DNA of 34,889 bases from Chitinophagaceae bacterium (GCA_020854215.1 JADZFY010000283.1:1-34889); one strand, 5' to 3'. Shown: positions 1 through 8,575, counted from the stretch's first letter. Notes: generated by a model from the letters alone, not told the origin. Numbers and translations are program-made.

Positions 1-188
1 TAGCCACCAACCAATACACTTTTAAAATGAATTACTATTGGATGATGGGTGATAACCGCCACAACTCCCAGGATTCCCGTTTTTGGGGTTACGTTCCGGA
101 AGACCATGTAGTAGGAAAAGCATCGCTTATCTGGTTCAGTTGGGATGGTGGTCCCCGTTGGAGCAGGTTGTTTAAATCCATCAAATAA
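1..188 (+). CDS. lepB: Signal peptidase I, C-terminal end (partial)
   Basis: This is the last 61 codons of a gene cut by the window edge, read in the frame that starts at position 3. The residues [16 protein letters not shown] followed by [11 protein letters not shown] match the conserved C-terminal boxes of type I signal peptidases (GDNRxxSxDSRxxG and the following VGKA). The enzyme is membrane-anchored and cleaves signal peptides from exported proteins on the periplasmic face. The catalytic Ser and Lys lie upstream, outside the window. The tail [19 protein letters not shown] is typical of Bacteroidota versions. The cytidine deaminase gene follows 33 nt later on the same strand. Identification is firm for the family; the rest of the protein cannot be judged. 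Confidence 0.93.
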   Translation, partial: ATNQYTFKMNYYWMMGDNRHNSQDSRFWGYVPEDHVVGKASLIWFSWDGGPRWSRLFKSIK

Positions 189-207
189 TTAGATTGATTC
201 ATCTTTC

Positions 208-220
208 CGAAATCATTTCG
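208..220. repeat. Short palindrome before cdd start
   Basis: The sequence CGAAAT-C-ATTTCG is a perfect 6+6 palindrome with a one-base centre and ends one base before the TTG start codon of cdd. In DNA it could be a small operator. In RNA the loop is too short for a stable hairpin without opening a pair. Such short palindromes also occur by chance, so function is only a possibility. Confidence 0.25.
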
Positions 221-221
221 C

Positions 222-710
222 TTGAAAAAGGAAAACGCATCGTTTGAATATGAAGTATTTGATTCGGTGGACTCATTACCAGCCGCCGATGGCTTACTCC
301 TTGAAAAAGCGAGAGCAGTTGCCCGTAAAGCCTATGCGCCGTATTCTAATTTCTTTGTAGGTGCTGCACTGCTGCTGCAAAACGGACAAACAGTTACTGG
401 CACCAATCAGGAAAATGCAGCTTCCCCTGCGGGTTTATGTGCAGAAAGAGTGGCGCTGTCTGCAGGAGCTTCCCTCTATCCGGGTGTTCCGATACTAACT
501 ATCGCCATCAGTTATTTCAATAACAAAACGAATACAAGTCTGTCTCCCCTGTCGCCCTGCGGAATTTGCAGGCAAAGCCTGCTGGAATATGAATTGCGTC
601 AGCAACAACCTATCCGGGTAGTTCTGGGAGGAATGGAGGGAGAGATATGGGTAATCAATGAGGTAAAAATGCTCCTTCCCTTATTCTTTTCGGGAACGGC
701 TTTGATGTGA
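222..710 (+). CDS. cdd: Cytidine deaminase
   Basis: Predicted 162-residue zinc enzyme that deaminates cytidine and deoxycytidine to uridine and deoxyuridine in pyrimidine salvage; cytosolic, with no signal peptide. The zinc site is complete: C73-A-E75-R supplies the first cysteine and the catalytic glutamate, and P-C113-G-I-C116-RQ supplies the other two cysteines. The N-terminal AYAPYSNFFVGAAL block is the usual substrate-pocket region. Length fits the homotetrameric class. The start is a TTG codon; I find no ATG or GTG in frame just upstream, so TTG at 222 is the best choice, and a small palindrome lies directly before it. It follows lepB by 33 nt and may be cotranscribed with it. The reading frame stays open for some 60 codons past the TGA stop, but nothing in that stretch looks like this family. 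Confidence 0.95.
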   Translation: MKKENASFEYEVFDSVDSLPAADGLLLEKARAVARKAYAPYSNFFVGAALLLQNGQTVTGTNQENAASPAGLCAERVALSAGASLYPGVPILTIAISYFNNKTNTSLSPLSPCGICRQSLLEYELRQQQPIRVVLGGMEGEIWVINEVKMLLPLFFSGTALM

Positions 711-1140
711 TGGCTACACTTTTTACAAAAAAATTGCGACCAACTTAACTTCGATGCCTATAACGATAAACAGAGAAACCAACTCGATTCGCAAAAATCA
801 ACTAACGACATACAATCCCTGACCCACATCCGCACAAGTTACTTTTCCTGCAGAACCCAATTGACAATCCCGATAGTTTGTAGAGTCTGCAAACGAGGGT
901 CTTAGAAAATAAAAGTCCTGTTAGAACTGCTTTCTCACTTGATTTACATGAAAGTGTACAGGGGAACTAAGTCGCTTCCAAGCAAGGCTTTATTTCATTC
1001 AAAACGTCTATCCACTGTACCATATTTTGTTCGAATGACACAACATAAAAAAAAATAAAAAAAATTAAAAAAAGAGTTATATTCGTATCAGAATAGATTA
1101 GACCAGAACAGTTTTATAAGATGACCTAACACTAAAACGA

Positions 1141-1173
1141 TTGCTATGCTTAAAAATCTCCCACATCATTTTG
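1141..1173 (+). promoter_or_regulatory. Candidate susC promoter (weak match)
   Basis: TTG at 1141-1143 followed after 22 nt by TCATTTTG at 1166-1173 resembles the Bacteroidota -33/-7 pair (TTTG and TAnnTTTG) with one mismatch in the -7 box. Transcription would start near 1180, about 60 nt before the susC ATG. An alternative -7 like box (TATATTCG) lies further upstream near 1078, without a -33 partner. Both are weak; the first fits better with the nearby inverted repeat. Confidence 0.3.
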
Positions 1174-1186
1174 ACAGTACCTGAAA

Positions 1187-1204
1187 CAAGCATACTCATG
1201 CTTG
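1187..1204. promoter_or_regulatory. Inverted repeat before susC, candidate operator
   Basis: CAAGCAT-actc-ATGCTTG is a perfect 7-bp inverted repeat with a 4-nt spacer, ending 36 nt before the susC start codon. A further copy of the half-site, TATGCTT, lies at 1145-1151 between the two boxes of the candidate promoter. GntR and LacI regulators bind such dyads, and a GntR/LacI-type gene sits in this operon, so an operator is a reasonable inference. A 5' leader hairpin is the alternative reading. Confidence 0.4.
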
Positions 1205-1240
1205 CTGTACATTTAATTCTTAGCCATAAACTCAAAAAAT

Positions 1241-4200
1241 ATGAAACCTTGTGTTACTAAGGGAGTGGGGAGCTTTTGTCCTGTTCCTTTCAAAAAACTA
1301 CTGCTCCCCTTTCTTCTTTTTCAAGTATTCTTATCAGCTCCCGACCTTTTTGCTCAATCCAAAATTCAGATACATGGACAAGTAGTTAACGAAAAGGGCG
1401 AAACCATGAGTAAAGTATCTATTTTGGAAAAAGGAACTAAAAATGGTACTGTCAGTCTTGAAAATGGCAGTTTCTCAATAACGGTATCCAATGCGAAGGC
1501 CATTCTTATCGTAAGTTATGCCGGCTATCAGTCAACAGAAATTGCCGTGAAAAACAATACGGTGCCTACCATATCACTCTTGCCTGCTTCCGGCTCAATG
1601 AGTGAAGTTGTTGTTGTGGGCTACGGAACTCAGAAAAAAACAACCCTTACCGGATCTGTTGCCTCGGTAAAAGGAGCGGATATTACACAAACCAGTTCCG
1701 CCAACGTTTCCAATGCTATTGCAGGCCGCATTTCGGGGGTTATTGCCAACAACCGTTCCGGTCGTCCGGGCGATGACGGTTCATCCATTTTTATAAGAGG
1801 GTTCAACTCTTTTGGAGGAGGCACCAGCCCGTTAATAGTTATTGACGGAGTACCCGACAGGGATTTCAGCCGTCTCAATCCAAATGATATTGAAAGCATC
1901 ACCGTGCTGAAGGACGCTTCAGCAGCCATTTACGGGGTGCGTGCCGCTAATGGTGCCATATTGGTAACTACAAAACGCGGCAAGTCCGGCAAGCCCGTTA
2001 TTCAATACGATGGCGCTTACAGCATTCAGCAATTAACCCGGCTGCCTGAAATTGTGAACGCCTGGCAATACATGACGTATTATAACGAGATCAACCCCGG
2101 CACTTATGCACAGGAGGAGGTTGACAAATATAAAGCCGGCAATGATCCTAACTATACCAGCACCAACTGGATTCATGAAGTATACCGCAAAAATGCACCG
2201 CAGACCACTCACTCACTTTCTGTAAGTGGCGGTTCCGATAATGTAAAATATTATTTTTCCGGACAACTGGTAGATCAGTCGAGCAATTTCAAAAACAGTA
2301 TTGAGCATTACAGACAATATAACTTCCGTTCTAATATTGATGCCCGCATTTCAAAAAATCTGAAGGTAAACTTAGACGTGGCCGGCAGGCTGGAAGACCG
2401 TACTTACCCTACCTATAGCATAGGCAGCATTATGCACGAAACACGTTCCATGTATCCCTTTATACCGGCACACTGGCCCAACGGGTCTCCAAGCGCGGGA
2501 GTTGCGGCAGGGCGTAATCCTGTTATTCTCGTTACAGGCGACCCCGGCTACGACAAAATAAAAAATTATGTGCTCACACCGCAGGCGGGCCTCGAATGGA
2601 AGTTGCCTTTTATCACTGAAGGCTTGTCGGTGAGCGGTTACGCTTCCAATGATGTAAACATGAGGCACGAAAAGATATTCAACAAGCCATGGGATGCCTA
2701 CGCTTATAATAAAACCACGGGCGTTTATTCCAACCAACGCTCCAGCACCGCCATATCAGCTATTACACAAAATGAAGGCATGTACAATGGCAGCACCCGC
2801 TTTATTAAACTGGCTTACGACAGGCAGTTTGGAAACCATAGCATTAATGCTTTTGCAGGCTACGAAGCCACCAGCACCACCAACTGGGGCGCTTACGCTT
2901 TCAGGAAAAACCTGCTCAGCGACCAGATAGACCAGATATTTACCGGCTCGGCAGACGGGCAGGTGGCCACAGGCTCCGCTTCACAGGATGGCCGCGCCAG
3001 CTACTTAGGCCGTGTGGCTTATGATTACGATAACAAGTACCTGCTCGAAGTTAGCATGCGCTACAATGGTTCGTTCAATTTCCCTGCCGATAAGCGCTGG
3101 GGGCTATTTCCCGCCGTGTCTGCGGGATGGCGTATTTCGGAAGAAGGGTTCTTTAAAGAAAACGTTTCATTTATTGATCAGTTAAAACTGAGAGCGTCCT
3201 GGGGCATACTGGGTAACGATGCCGTTACACAATATCTTTTTCTTACAAGATATCAGTTAGTAACCAATACCAGCTACCAGACCTATTTTGGTAGTTATGG
3301 ATTGTCAAATGCTCTTTTCCTGTCAAGTACTCCTAACCCGGATATTACCTGGGAAAAGCAGGATACAAAGAATATCGGCTTTGATATGAGTTTACTAAAA
3401 AATAAACTCAGTATCACTGCGGACTATTTTCGCTATCTCAGAAGTGATATTCTTGCTGCAAGAAATGCATCTATTCCGTTATACACGGGTATGAGTCTGC
3501 CAAAGGAGAATATTGGAAAATCATTAAACAGGGGACTTGATTTCTCGGTTACCTATAACGATGCGTTTGGAGATATAAAATATGCTGTCGGCGCTAACGG
3601 AATTTTTGCAAAAAGCAAAGTGATCTTCAGTGATGAGGCTGCCACTGTACCTGAATGGCAGAAGTTTGAAGGACATCCTATCAACTCATGGCTGCTATTC
3701 CCATCAGATGGCATTTACCGTTCACGGGATGAAATTGACCATTCCGTACATGTACCCGGCGCAAGGATTGGCGATATAAAAATTACGGATACCAATAACG
3801 ATGGCTCCATTACGTTTGATGACGCTACACGCACGTACGAATCGTCGGTTCCCCAAATTGTATATGGGCTTACATTAGGGTTCAGCTACAAAGGTCTTGG
3901 CCTGAACATGTTGTTTTCCGGCCAGGCAAGAGCCAGACAACTCATCAATTCGCAGATGCAGGGGTCGCTTATTGCTCCGCCACAATGGTTATACGATGGC
4001 CGGTGGACGCAGGATAACACAAACAGCCCTTATCCCCGCGCCTTTAACGATAACAGTACTAACTCGTATTATTACAACAATTCCGATTTCTGGCTGATGA
4101 ACGCTGCATTCCTCAGGCTCAAAACACTCGAGTTGTCCTATATCCTTCCTTCTCAGGTGTTTTCGGGAATCGGGCTTTCCTCGGTACGGGTATATGCAAG

Positions 4201-4327
4201 TGGGTACAACCTGTTCTCATTGGATAAGCTGAAGAAATATGGAATAGATCCCGAAACTGATAATATAACCGGGATCAACTATCCACAGACAAGGATTTTC
4301 AGGTTTGGAATAAATGTAGGGCTATAG
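1241..4327 (+). CDS. susC: SusC/RagA-family TonB-linked outer-membrane transporter
   Basis: Predicted 1028-residue outer-membrane importer for oligosaccharides or other large ligands, driven by TonB. Order of parts: signal peptide (about 1-39, cleaved after LFAQ), a carboxypeptidase-regulatory-like Ig domain (about 42-115) with the GYQS/VSYAGY strand, the SEVVVVGYGTQKK block typical of SusC proteins (121-133), a plug domain (about 130-250, with IRGFNS, PLIVIDGVP and IESITVLKDASAAIYG), then a 22-strand-type barrel ending in FRFGINVGL. Length is normal for the family. No STN signalling domain is present, so control by an anti-sigma partner is unlikely. SusD follows after 28 nt and must form the lid of the same complex. 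The substrate cannot be read from the sequence. The ATG at 1241 is the start that gives an intact signal peptide. Confidence 0.96.
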   Translation: MKPCVTKGVGSFCPVPFKKLLLPFLLFQVFLSAPDLFAQSKIQIHGQVVNEKGETMSKVSILEKGTKNGTVSLENGSFSITVSNAKAILIVSYAGYQSTEIAVKNNTVPTISLLPASGSMSEVVVVGYGTQKKTTLTGSVASVKGADITQTSSANVSNAIAGRISGVIANNRSGRPGDDGSSIFIRGFNSFGGGTSPLIVIDGVPDRDFSRLNPNDIESITVLKDASAAIYGVRAANGAILVTTKRGKSGKPVIQYDGAYSIQQLTRLPEIVNAWQYMTYYNEINPGTYAQEEVDKYKAGNDPNYTSTNWIHEVYRKNAPQTTHSLSVSGGSDNVKYYFSGQLVDQSSNFKNSIEHYRQYNFRSNIDARISKNLKVNLDVAGRLEDRTYPTYSIGSIMHETRSMYPFIPAHWPNGSPSAGVAAGRNPVILVTGDPGYDKIKNYVLTPQAGLEWKLPFITEGLSVSGYASNDVNMRHEKIFNKPWDAYAYNKTTGVYSNQRSSTAISAITQNEGMYNGSTRFIKLAYDRQFGNHSINAFAGYEATSTTNWGAYAFRKNLLSDQIDQIFTGSADGQVATGSASQDGRASYLGRVAYDYDNKYLLEVSMRYNGSFNFPADKRWGLFPAVSAGWRISEEGFFKENVSFIDQLKLRASWGILGNDAVTQYLFLTRYQLVTNTSYQTYFGSYGLSNALFLSSTPNPDITWEKQDTKNIGFDMSLLKNKLSITADYFRYLRSDILAARNASIPLYTGMSLPKENIGKSLNRGLDFSVTYNDAFGDIKYAVGANGIFAKSKVIFSDEAATVPEWQKFEGHPINSWLLFPSDGIYRSRDEIDHSVHVPGARIGDIKITDTNNDGSITFDDATRTYESSVPQIVYGLTLGFSYKGLGLNMLFSGQARARQLINSQMQGSLIAPPQWLYDGRWTQDNTNSPYPRAFNDNSTNSYYYNNSDFWLMNAAFLRLKTLELSYILPSQVFSGIGLSSVRVYASGYNLFSLDKLKKYGIDPETDNITGINYPQTRIFRFGINVGL

Positions 4328-4355
4328 ATTATATCAGACATTTAAAATTTAACTC

Positions 4356-6023
4356 ATGAACACAAAAATTGTAGTTGCAACGGGCATCTTTCTGGCAGGT
4401 GTTTTTTTATCTTCCTGCTCAAAGGTGTTAGATAAAGCTCCTTTGGACTCTTATACCGATGAGTCTGTATGGAAAGATTTAAAACTGGCAGAAGCCTATG
4501 CCAACAATATTTATAATGTACTGCCAACATTTACGGTGGACTGGGGAAACTCTTTAAACAGGAGCGTTGTGCTGTCATCGGCCTGTGATGAAGGCTTTTC
4601 CAAGTTTACCGATGGCTATATCTGTGGTGCAAGAACTGTGCTGAACAAAGGCTTGCTCTCGCCCGACAATGCCGGTAGTTTTGATATCTGGTCAAAAAAT
4701 TATACCCAGATTCAGAATGCCAATATCTTCCTGTCTAAAATTGATGGTGTGCCCGGCGATGATGCTTACCGCAACCGGATAAAAGGCGAAGTTACCTTTC
4801 TGCGAGCTTATGCCTATTTTCAGCTTATCAGCGACTATGGCGGTGTACCATTGATTAAAGCACCTTTCGATCTTAATTCAGATTTTAACGTAGCGAGAAG
4901 CAGCTTTGAAGATTGCGTAAAATTCATAAGCGATGAACTGGATGCAGCAGCAGCTTTGCTGGCGAATACCAATTCACAAACCGGCCGTGCGTCAGCCAGC
5001 CTGGCGCTTGCCATAAAATCGAGATTGTTGTTGTATGCAGCAAGCCCTTTGTGGAATCCTACCAACGACCAGGCAAAATGGACAGCTGCTTCTAATGCTG
5101 CTAAAGCGGTAATTGATTTGCCCGGCTACAGCCTCTATACAGGCAGGTATGCCGACCTGTTCACTACCAAAAACAGCGAATTGATCGGCGTACACCTCTC
5201 CGGTTACCAGGGGGAATGGGATGCTTTTACCGGGCTTGAAATGATGTGCTTTCCCAACGGCTATCATGGCTGGGCGGCATTTGCACCCACACAGGGTTTA
5301 GTTGATGCTTTTGGCACTGCCGATGGTAAATATATTACTGACCCCACATCGGGCTACAACCCGCAAAATCCTTACGCGAACCGAGACCCCCGTTTTTATG
5401 CCGATATTATTTTTGATGGAAGACCATCAGGCAACCCCGCATACTTCCCGGACCGCACCACGACCGAGGCACAATTTTATGAAGGCGGTTATGATTCCGA
5501 GCAGGGCTATGATACATGGAATAACAGCTTAACCCGATATGCCTTCAGGAAGTATATGGACACCACTTTTAACTTTAACGCTACTACACAAACCAACAAA
5601 TTCTGGATACTCGCACGCCTCGGTGAGATATACCTCAACTATGCCGAAGCCGAATTTTACTTAGGTCATGAAGCAACAGCAAGAACTTACCTCGACAAGA
5701 TAAGGGAAAGAGCAGGCATCACCACGCCACTTACCGAAACCGGCGCTGCACTTGAAGCAAGGCTGCGCAACGAAAGACAGGTGGAGCTTGCTTTTGAGGG
5801 TCACAGGTATTATGATGTACGCCGCTGGAAAATAGCAGAGCTTACTGAAAATCAACCGGTACGCCAGGTGATCATCACCCGCAATGCCAACACCGGTGTA
5901 AAAACCTACACGTACCAGGATATTGAACCCAGGAGCTTTGACAAAACCAAACATTACCTGATGCCCATTCCCAGAACGGAAATAAACAGAACGGGCCTGC
6001 AACAAAACCCGGGATACAATTAA
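4356..6023 (+). CDS. susD: SusD/RagB-family surface lipoprotein
   Basis: Predicted 555-residue surface-exposed lipoprotein that captures glycan and closes over the SusC barrel. The N-terminus is a lipoprotein signal with the lipobox LSSC (Cys21). The TPR-rich SusD core is recognisable: ILARLGEIYLNYAEAEF, the LDKIRERAGI segment, and the near C-terminal signature LRNERQVELAFEGHRYYDVRRW with the usual PIPRTEIN and NPGYN ending. Length is normal. It lies 28 nt after susC in the same operon. A strong hairpin begins 8 nt after its stop codon and may lower expression of the downstream genes relative to susC/susD. Ligand unknown. Confidence 0.96.
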   Translation: MNTKIVVATGIFLAGVFLSSCSKVLDKAPLDSYTDESVWKDLKLAEAYANNIYNVLPTFTVDWGNSLNRSVVLSSACDEGFSKFTDGYICGARTVLNKGLLSPDNAGSFDIWSKNYTQIQNANIFLSKIDGVPGDDAYRNRIKGEVTFLRAYAYFQLISDYGGVPLIKAPFDLNSDFNVARSSFEDCVKFISDELDAAAALLANTNSQTGRASASLALAIKSRLLLYAASPLWNPTNDQAKWTAASNAAKAVIDLPGYSLYTGRYADLFTTKNSELIGVHLSGYQGEWDAFTGLEMMCFPNGYHGWAAFAPTQGLVDAFGTADGKYITDPTSGYNPQNPYANRDPRFYADIIFDGRPSGNPAYFPDRTTTEAQFYEGGYDSEQGYDTWNNSLTRYAFRKYMDTTFNFNATTQTNKFWILARLGEIYLNYAEAEFYLGHEATARTYLDKIRERAGITTPLTETGAALEARLRNERQVELAFEGHRYYDVRRWKIAELTENQPVRQVIITRNANTGVKTYTYQDIEPRSFDKTKHYLMPIPRTEINRTGLQQNPGYN

Positions 6024-6031
6024 AGTTAACA

Positions 6032-6062
6032 GGGGTTGTTATTATTTCTTAATAACAACCCC
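6032..6062 (+). terminator. Intercistronic hairpin after susD
   Basis: GGGGTTGTTATTA (6032-6044), a 5-nt loop and TAATAACAACCCC (6050-6062) form a perfect 13-bp stem. It is followed only by TTACCTTTT, not a clean U tract, so it may be a partial terminator, an attenuator or an mRNA 3'-end stabiliser for susCD rather than a full stop. It lies wholly upstream of the preferred start (6084) of the next gene. Confidence 0.7.
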
Positions 6063-6083
6063 TTACCTTTTAAGAATTCCAAA

Positions 6084-7115
6084 ATGAAGCATTTACTCTG
6101 TACATTACTGCCTGTGTTTTTTTTACAAGCCTGTAAAAAAAATAATGGTAAACCGGATACCGATACAACTTACAACATAACTATATCTACCCCGGGCAGT
6201 GAACAGGGATACCTTTACGTTGACGGAAAATATACCGGTACACTTGTGCCCGGAACAATAACTATTCCAACAGGCCGGCATACTATTGGTGTAGCGCTTC
6301 AAAACTCATGGAGCTACCTGAGGAAAGAAGTGGATATATCAGCAAAATCTACAGTCGGTTTTTCGCTGGCCGATAAACCTGTACCAAAAACATGGAAAGC
6401 CTTATGGATAGGGTTAAACGAGACAAAAGAAAATGCGGCCGGCAGTGAGTGCAGCACTCATTTTTCTACATCGGAATTAGACGAGGCGTACAATTTTTTC
6501 GCATGGAGCCTGAAAGAGCATTTTGAAAAATATACTTACGGAACCACGCAATGGGAAACAGAAAGGAAAGATATAACCACCCCCATTATACTATCCAAAG
6601 AAAGTATTGGCTACACTGTAGAACCGTCATCCATTACCACGTTATTACCCCAAATACAGCCGGGAATATATGATTGTATATTCGTATTCTGGAGAGAAAG
6701 CGAGGGCAGTTGCAGTTTTCCGGGCAATTATTTCGGTCTGGCATGGTCAAACCCGTTGGCTGATGCTACCAAAACAGGCTTTGTAGCAGTGAAATTTGAT
6801 GCAGGCAACAATATAGCCGATAAAATAAATGATTACAAAACAAATGATCCCGGCGTATGGATACATGAATGGCTGCACACAGTAGGTGAAAACTTTTACC
6901 AGGATGTGGGATTGAGCCTTCCGGAAAAAGAAAGCGGTTTCTCTGTACACGCCGCAGAAACATATCATTATACTTTCCCGTGGATGGACTGGTACAGGGA
7001 TTTTGTTTCCGGCAGGATACCGAATCATAATGGCAGCCCGGCATACCTTGGTATCGGCCCCGAAGCCTTGTTGAAATGTACGGTGAGAGAAACGGCAGCG
7101 GGCAGTTGTAAATGA
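6084..7115 (+). CDS. PEGA-domain lipoprotein with HEWLH metallopeptidase-like motif
   Basis: Predicted 343-residue lipoprotein of unknown function. The chosen ATG at 6084 begins MKHLLCTLLPVFFLQACKK, a clean lipoprotein signal with lipobox LQAC (Cys17); the longer reading frame from 6036 starts inside the preceding hairpin and would bury the signal. After a short linker comes a PEGA-like beta domain (about 34-95; YLYVDGKYTG, IPTGRHTIGV). The C-terminal part carries HEWLHTVGE (261-269), a perfect HExxH zinc motif followed by xxG as in metzincins, although the usual third histidine position is occupied by Phe. Other candidate ligands are in ETYHYTFPWMDW further on. It could be a protease acting at the cell surface on glycoproteins, or a domain that has kept the motif only. 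It sits directly after susD, where surface glycan-binding proteins or endo-acting enzymes are usual. Confidence 0.75.
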   Translation: MKHLLCTLLPVFFLQACKKNNGKPDTDTTYNITISTPGSEQGYLYVDGKYTGTLVPGTITIPTGRHTIGVALQNSWSYLRKEVDISAKSTVGFSLADKPVPKTWKALWIGLNETKENAAGSECSTHFSTSELDEAYNFFAWSLKEHFEKYTYGTTQWETERKDITTPIILSKESIGYTVEPSSITTLLPQIQPGIYDCIFVFWRESEGSCSFPGNYFGLAWSNPLADATKTGFVAVKFDAGNNIADKINDYKTNDPGVWIHEWLHTVGENFYQDVGLSLPEKESGFSVHAAETYHYTFPWMDWYRDFVSGRIPNHNGSPAYLGIGPEALLKCTVRETAAGSCK

Positions 7116-7124
7116 TGAAAACAA

Positions 7125-7132
7125 TATTTTTG
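7125..7132 (+). promoter_or_regulatory. TAnnTTTG box just before the 7139 gene
   Basis: TATTTTTG matches the Bacteroidota -7 consensus TAnnTTTG exactly. If used, transcription would start at about the ATG (7139), giving an almost leaderless mRNA. No convincing -33 TTTG lies at the right spacing, so this may be chance in AT-rich spacer DNA. Confidence 0.2.
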
Positions 7133-7138
7133 TAACCC

Positions 7139-8575
7139 ATGATAAAAAGGCTTTTTTTCTGCTTATACGTTGCAGGTATTACATGTACCTCTGCTATTGC
7201 ACAACCATCGGTTGAATTTGCTTCATCCGATACCGCCCTGCAAAACAGCTTCTATCGTGCAAAGGCGCTGGCGCTCTCTTATAAAGGGAATCCTGCAGAC
7301 CCGGTAGGGCCCTGGTACGAAGCGGCCCTGCCTTCACGACAGGCCTTTTGCATACGTGATGTGTCGCATCAAAGTATTGGCGCCGAAATATTGGGCATGA
7401 GCGCCGAAAACAAAAATATGCTTACGCATTTTGTGTCTAATATCTCTGCGTCTAAAGACTGGTGCACTTTTTGGGAAATGAACAAATTTGGCAAACCCGC
7501 CCCGGAAGATTACCGCAATGATAAAGAGTTCTGGTATAACCTCAATGCAAATTTTGAACTGGTATATGCCTGCTGGCGCATGTACCAGTGGACAGGCGAC
7601 AAATACTATATCAGCTCACCTGTTTTCAAACAGTTTTTTACCGCTACCCTTACTTCATATATTACCAAATGGAAATTAGAGGCAGATTCATTGCTAAAAA
7701 GGCCGCCTTATCTTAATGCACCGGTTCCGTTCAATGTAAAAGATTATTTTCACCGTTGCCGGGGCATTCCTTCGTACTATGAAGCAAGAGATGATATAAA
7801 AATAGGTATTGATCTGATTGCAGCTATTGCAAGGGCTTATAAGTGTTCTGCAGCAATGGAATCTTTATGGGGCAACCGGGAAAAATCGGAAGCATATACC
7901 CGCATGTCGGAAAATTACCGGCAACAAATAGATGAAAAATGGTGGGACGACAGTGCACAGCAGTATCATACTTATTATACCAATAATAGCATATTTGGCA
8001 ATGGTGAAGGTGCAACATTCCTTTTATGGTATGATGTGTTAAACGACAGCAGCCGGATACGGAAAACCATTGCGCAGCTTGTTGACACCACACTAAACGT
8101 AGAAAACCGCTCTTACCTGTCTTACCAGTTTGCCAGGTATGGATATGCGGATGAGGCGTATAGAAATATCCTGCACCTTATGCATCCGGCTACTGAAAGA
8201 CGGGAATATCCCGAAGTATCTTTCGGCGTAATGGAAGGGATTGTTCAGGGAGTGATGGGTGTTAGCGCCGATGCAGGCTCAAACCGCATTACCACGCTCT
8301 ATAACTATCCTTTTCAGCATTGTGCGTCCATTGATCATCTCAACATTCTTTCTGCAGAAGTAAATCTTAAACACTGCAAAAAGGAGTCAACGCTAACCAA
8401 TAACGGGAAAAAAGCTGTTACCTGGAGAGCCGCTTTTCACGGAAGCCACTCCTTGTTGCTGATGAATGGGAAAAAAGTAAAAGCCTTTTTGCACACTGAA
8501 ATTATGGGTAATCAAACCTCCTATACCGATATAAGGTTGTTGCCGGGGAAAACAGCAACGGTAGCTGTTCCGTAG
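7139..8575 (+). CDS. Secreted six-hairpin glycosidase-like protein (first of two)
   Basis: Predicted 478-residue exported protein. A signal peptide ends near residue 21 (TSAIA-Q). The body is alpha-helical with repeated Trp/Tyr-rich loops typical of (alpha/alpha)6 barrel glycosidases. Notable motifs are PSRQAFCIRDVSHQSIGAEI early in the chain, with Arg-Asp in a likely substrate pocket, DWCTFWEMNKFG, FWYNLNANFELVYACWRMY and WTGDKYY, then EYPEVSFGVMEGI in the second half. The chain ends with a short beta region. These features place it in the broad six-hairpin glycosidase superfamily, but I cannot assign a CAZy family or a substrate. The gene starts 23 nt after the PEGA lipoprotein gene and is probably cotranscribed. 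Catalytic acids cannot be named with confidence from sequence alone. Confidence 0.7.
   Translation: MIKRLFFCLYVAGITCTSAIAQPSVEFASSDTALQNSFYRAKALALSYKGNPADPVGPWYEAALPSRQAFCIRDVSHQSIGAEILGMSAENKNMLTHFVSNISASKDWCTFWEMNKFGKPAPEDYRNDKEFWYNLNANFELVYACWRMYQWTGDKYYISSPVFKQFFTATLTSYITKWKLEADSLLKRPPYLNAPVPFNVKDYFHRCRGIPSYYEARDDIKIGIDLIAAIARAYKCSAAMESLWGNREKSEAYTRMSENYRQQIDEKWWDDSAQQYHTYYTNNSIFGNGEGATFLLWYDVLNDSSRIRKTIAQLVDTTLNVENRSYLSYQFARYGYADEAYRNILHLMHPATERREYPEVSFGVMEGIVQGVMGVSADAGSNRITTLYNYPFQHCASIDHLNILSAEVNLKHCKKESTLTNNGKKAVTWRAAFHGSHSLLLMNGKKVKAFLHTEIMGNQTSYTDIRLLPGKTATVAVP

Larger units (their letters stand above)
711..1240 (+). other. 530-nt stretch without a gene; leader of susC
   Basis: I find no convincing coding sequence here on either strand. 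The first half (711-1020) has mixed composition and stop codons in all frames at short intervals. Positions 1045-1076 are almost pure A with a few T, a probable curved or UP-like stretch. The last 100 nt hold a weak promoter candidate and an inverted repeat, described separately, which would serve susC. A small RNA or a decayed gene fragment in 711-1020 cannot be excluded from sequence alone. Confidence 0.6.

Noticed and set aside
711-900. Read-through extension of cytidine deaminase past its TGA
   Set aside because: The deaminase has its full expected length at the stop, and the downstream frame has no similarity to the family.
1045-1076. A-rich tract as a possible slipped-strand phase-variation element
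   Set aside because: It is interrupted by T residues, is not inside a coding region and does not lie between clear promoter boxes.
6036-6083. Earlier start of the PEGA lipoprotein gene
   Set aside because: It begins inside the 13-bp hairpin and would place 16 residues before a perfect lipoprotein signal.
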